Source: an uncultured Treponema sp.
Lineage (GTDB): Bacteria > Spirochaetota > Spirochaetia > Treponematales > Treponemataceae
Length of the DNA stretch: 6,258 bases
NCBI RefSeq assembly: GCF_938029485.1
Contig: NZ_CALHGC010000117.1
Span: 1 to 6,258, forward strand
Reading direction: 5' to 3'
Shown here: positions 6,146 through 6,258 of the stretch, in pieces
How the letters are laid out: each line of letters begins with the position of its first letter
How positions within the stretch are numbered: the stretch's first letter is position 1
Notes under the pieces: generated by a model
Told to the model about the DNA's origin: nothing
Seen by the model: the letters and a program-made list of their open reading frames with translations, nothing else
Databases searched by the model: none
Made by a program: the position numbers and the translations under genes

Positions 6146-6258
6146 CTACCGTAGGCGCACAATCGTCTTGCCGGTGCCGCCGTGTTCGGGGCGGGCGAAG
6201 AAAAATTCCGCAATATATGGAGCTGCCGCGAGCTTTTCCTGTACCATCGTTTGCAATA
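6146..6258 (-). CDS. C-terminal end of an Smr-domain protein (MutS2 or stand-alone Smr), partial
   Basis: On the minus strand an open frame enters from the right edge, with its first full codon at 6256-6254, and gives 36 residues before the TAG stop at 6148-6146. Its pattern LQTMVQEKL, AEFFFARPEHGG and GKTIVRLR fits the last part of Smr domains, where a helix precedes a 'GG.G.T.V.L' strand that ends the protein. Smr domains bind or nick nucleic acids, either at the end of MutS2 or as small independent proteins; the fragment cannot decide which. The HGKG-type catalytic motif would lie off the window. The gene converges on the HD-GYP gene with a 46-base gap. The fragment is short, so the call is moderate. 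Confidence 0.65.
   Translation of the reverse strand, partial: LQTMVQEKLAAAPYIAEFFFARPEHGGTGKTIVRLR

Noticed and set aside
6138..6158. GCGCC/GGCGC inverted repeat as a terminator
   Set aside because: The stem is only 5 bases and overlaps the Smr stop codon. There is no T-run after it on either strand.
1..6258. CRISPR array, tRNA or rRNA gene, defence island or phage genes
   Set aside because: I saw no regularly spaced repeats, no tRNA-like cloverleaf, no rRNA sequence and no integrase, capsid or nuclease-helicase genes. No new multi-gene system is supported by this window.

Overview
The window looks like part of an oral spirochaete (Treponema-type) contig whose first ~0.5 kb is streptococcal. 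The treponemal assignment rests on overall protein character: a class B penicillin-binding protein with one C-terminal PASTA domain, a Maf/DUF115 motility-associated protein, a two-helix membrane protein with a helical tail, and an HD-GYP protein. It was made by reading, not by database search. The first ~172 codons instead read as Streptococcus PBP2x, and the switch falls in the short motif VSAKTGEILA shared by both families. The likeliest explanation is a chimeric assembly of two members of the same community, although the reading frame is intact across the joint.

Layout: (1) 1-1689 (+), a division-type transpeptidase cut by the left edge, with a streptococcal N-terminal part and a treponemal catalytic and PASTA part. 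(2) 1670-3676 (+), a Maf/DUF115 protein that overlaps gene 1 by 20 bases and starts at TTG behind a good ribosome binding site, so the two are probably translationally coupled. (3) 3677-4012, a 336-base stretch without a convincing gene. It holds a possible sigma-28-like promoter, two hairpins (the second a strong intrinsic terminator), and a 122-base imperfect palindrome. (4) 4013-4846 (-), a membrane-anchored helical-repeat protein of unknown function. (5) 4847-4923, a short divergent promoter region. (6) 4924-6099 (+), an HD-GYP-family protein that keeps its GYP motif and most histidines but has lost two aspartates expected to bind metal. (7) 6146-6258 (-), the last 36 codons of an Smr-domain protein that converges on the HD-GYP gene and runs off the right edge.

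The genes fit a theme of cell division, motility and second-messenger signalling: septal peptidoglycan synthesis, flagellin modification or a related motility function, and a probable c-di-GMP enzyme or sensor. There is no clear single pathway. The most useful observations are the chimeric joint, the altered HD-GYP active site, and the compact promoter-hairpin-terminator unit that could encode a ~100-nt RNA beside a motility gene.
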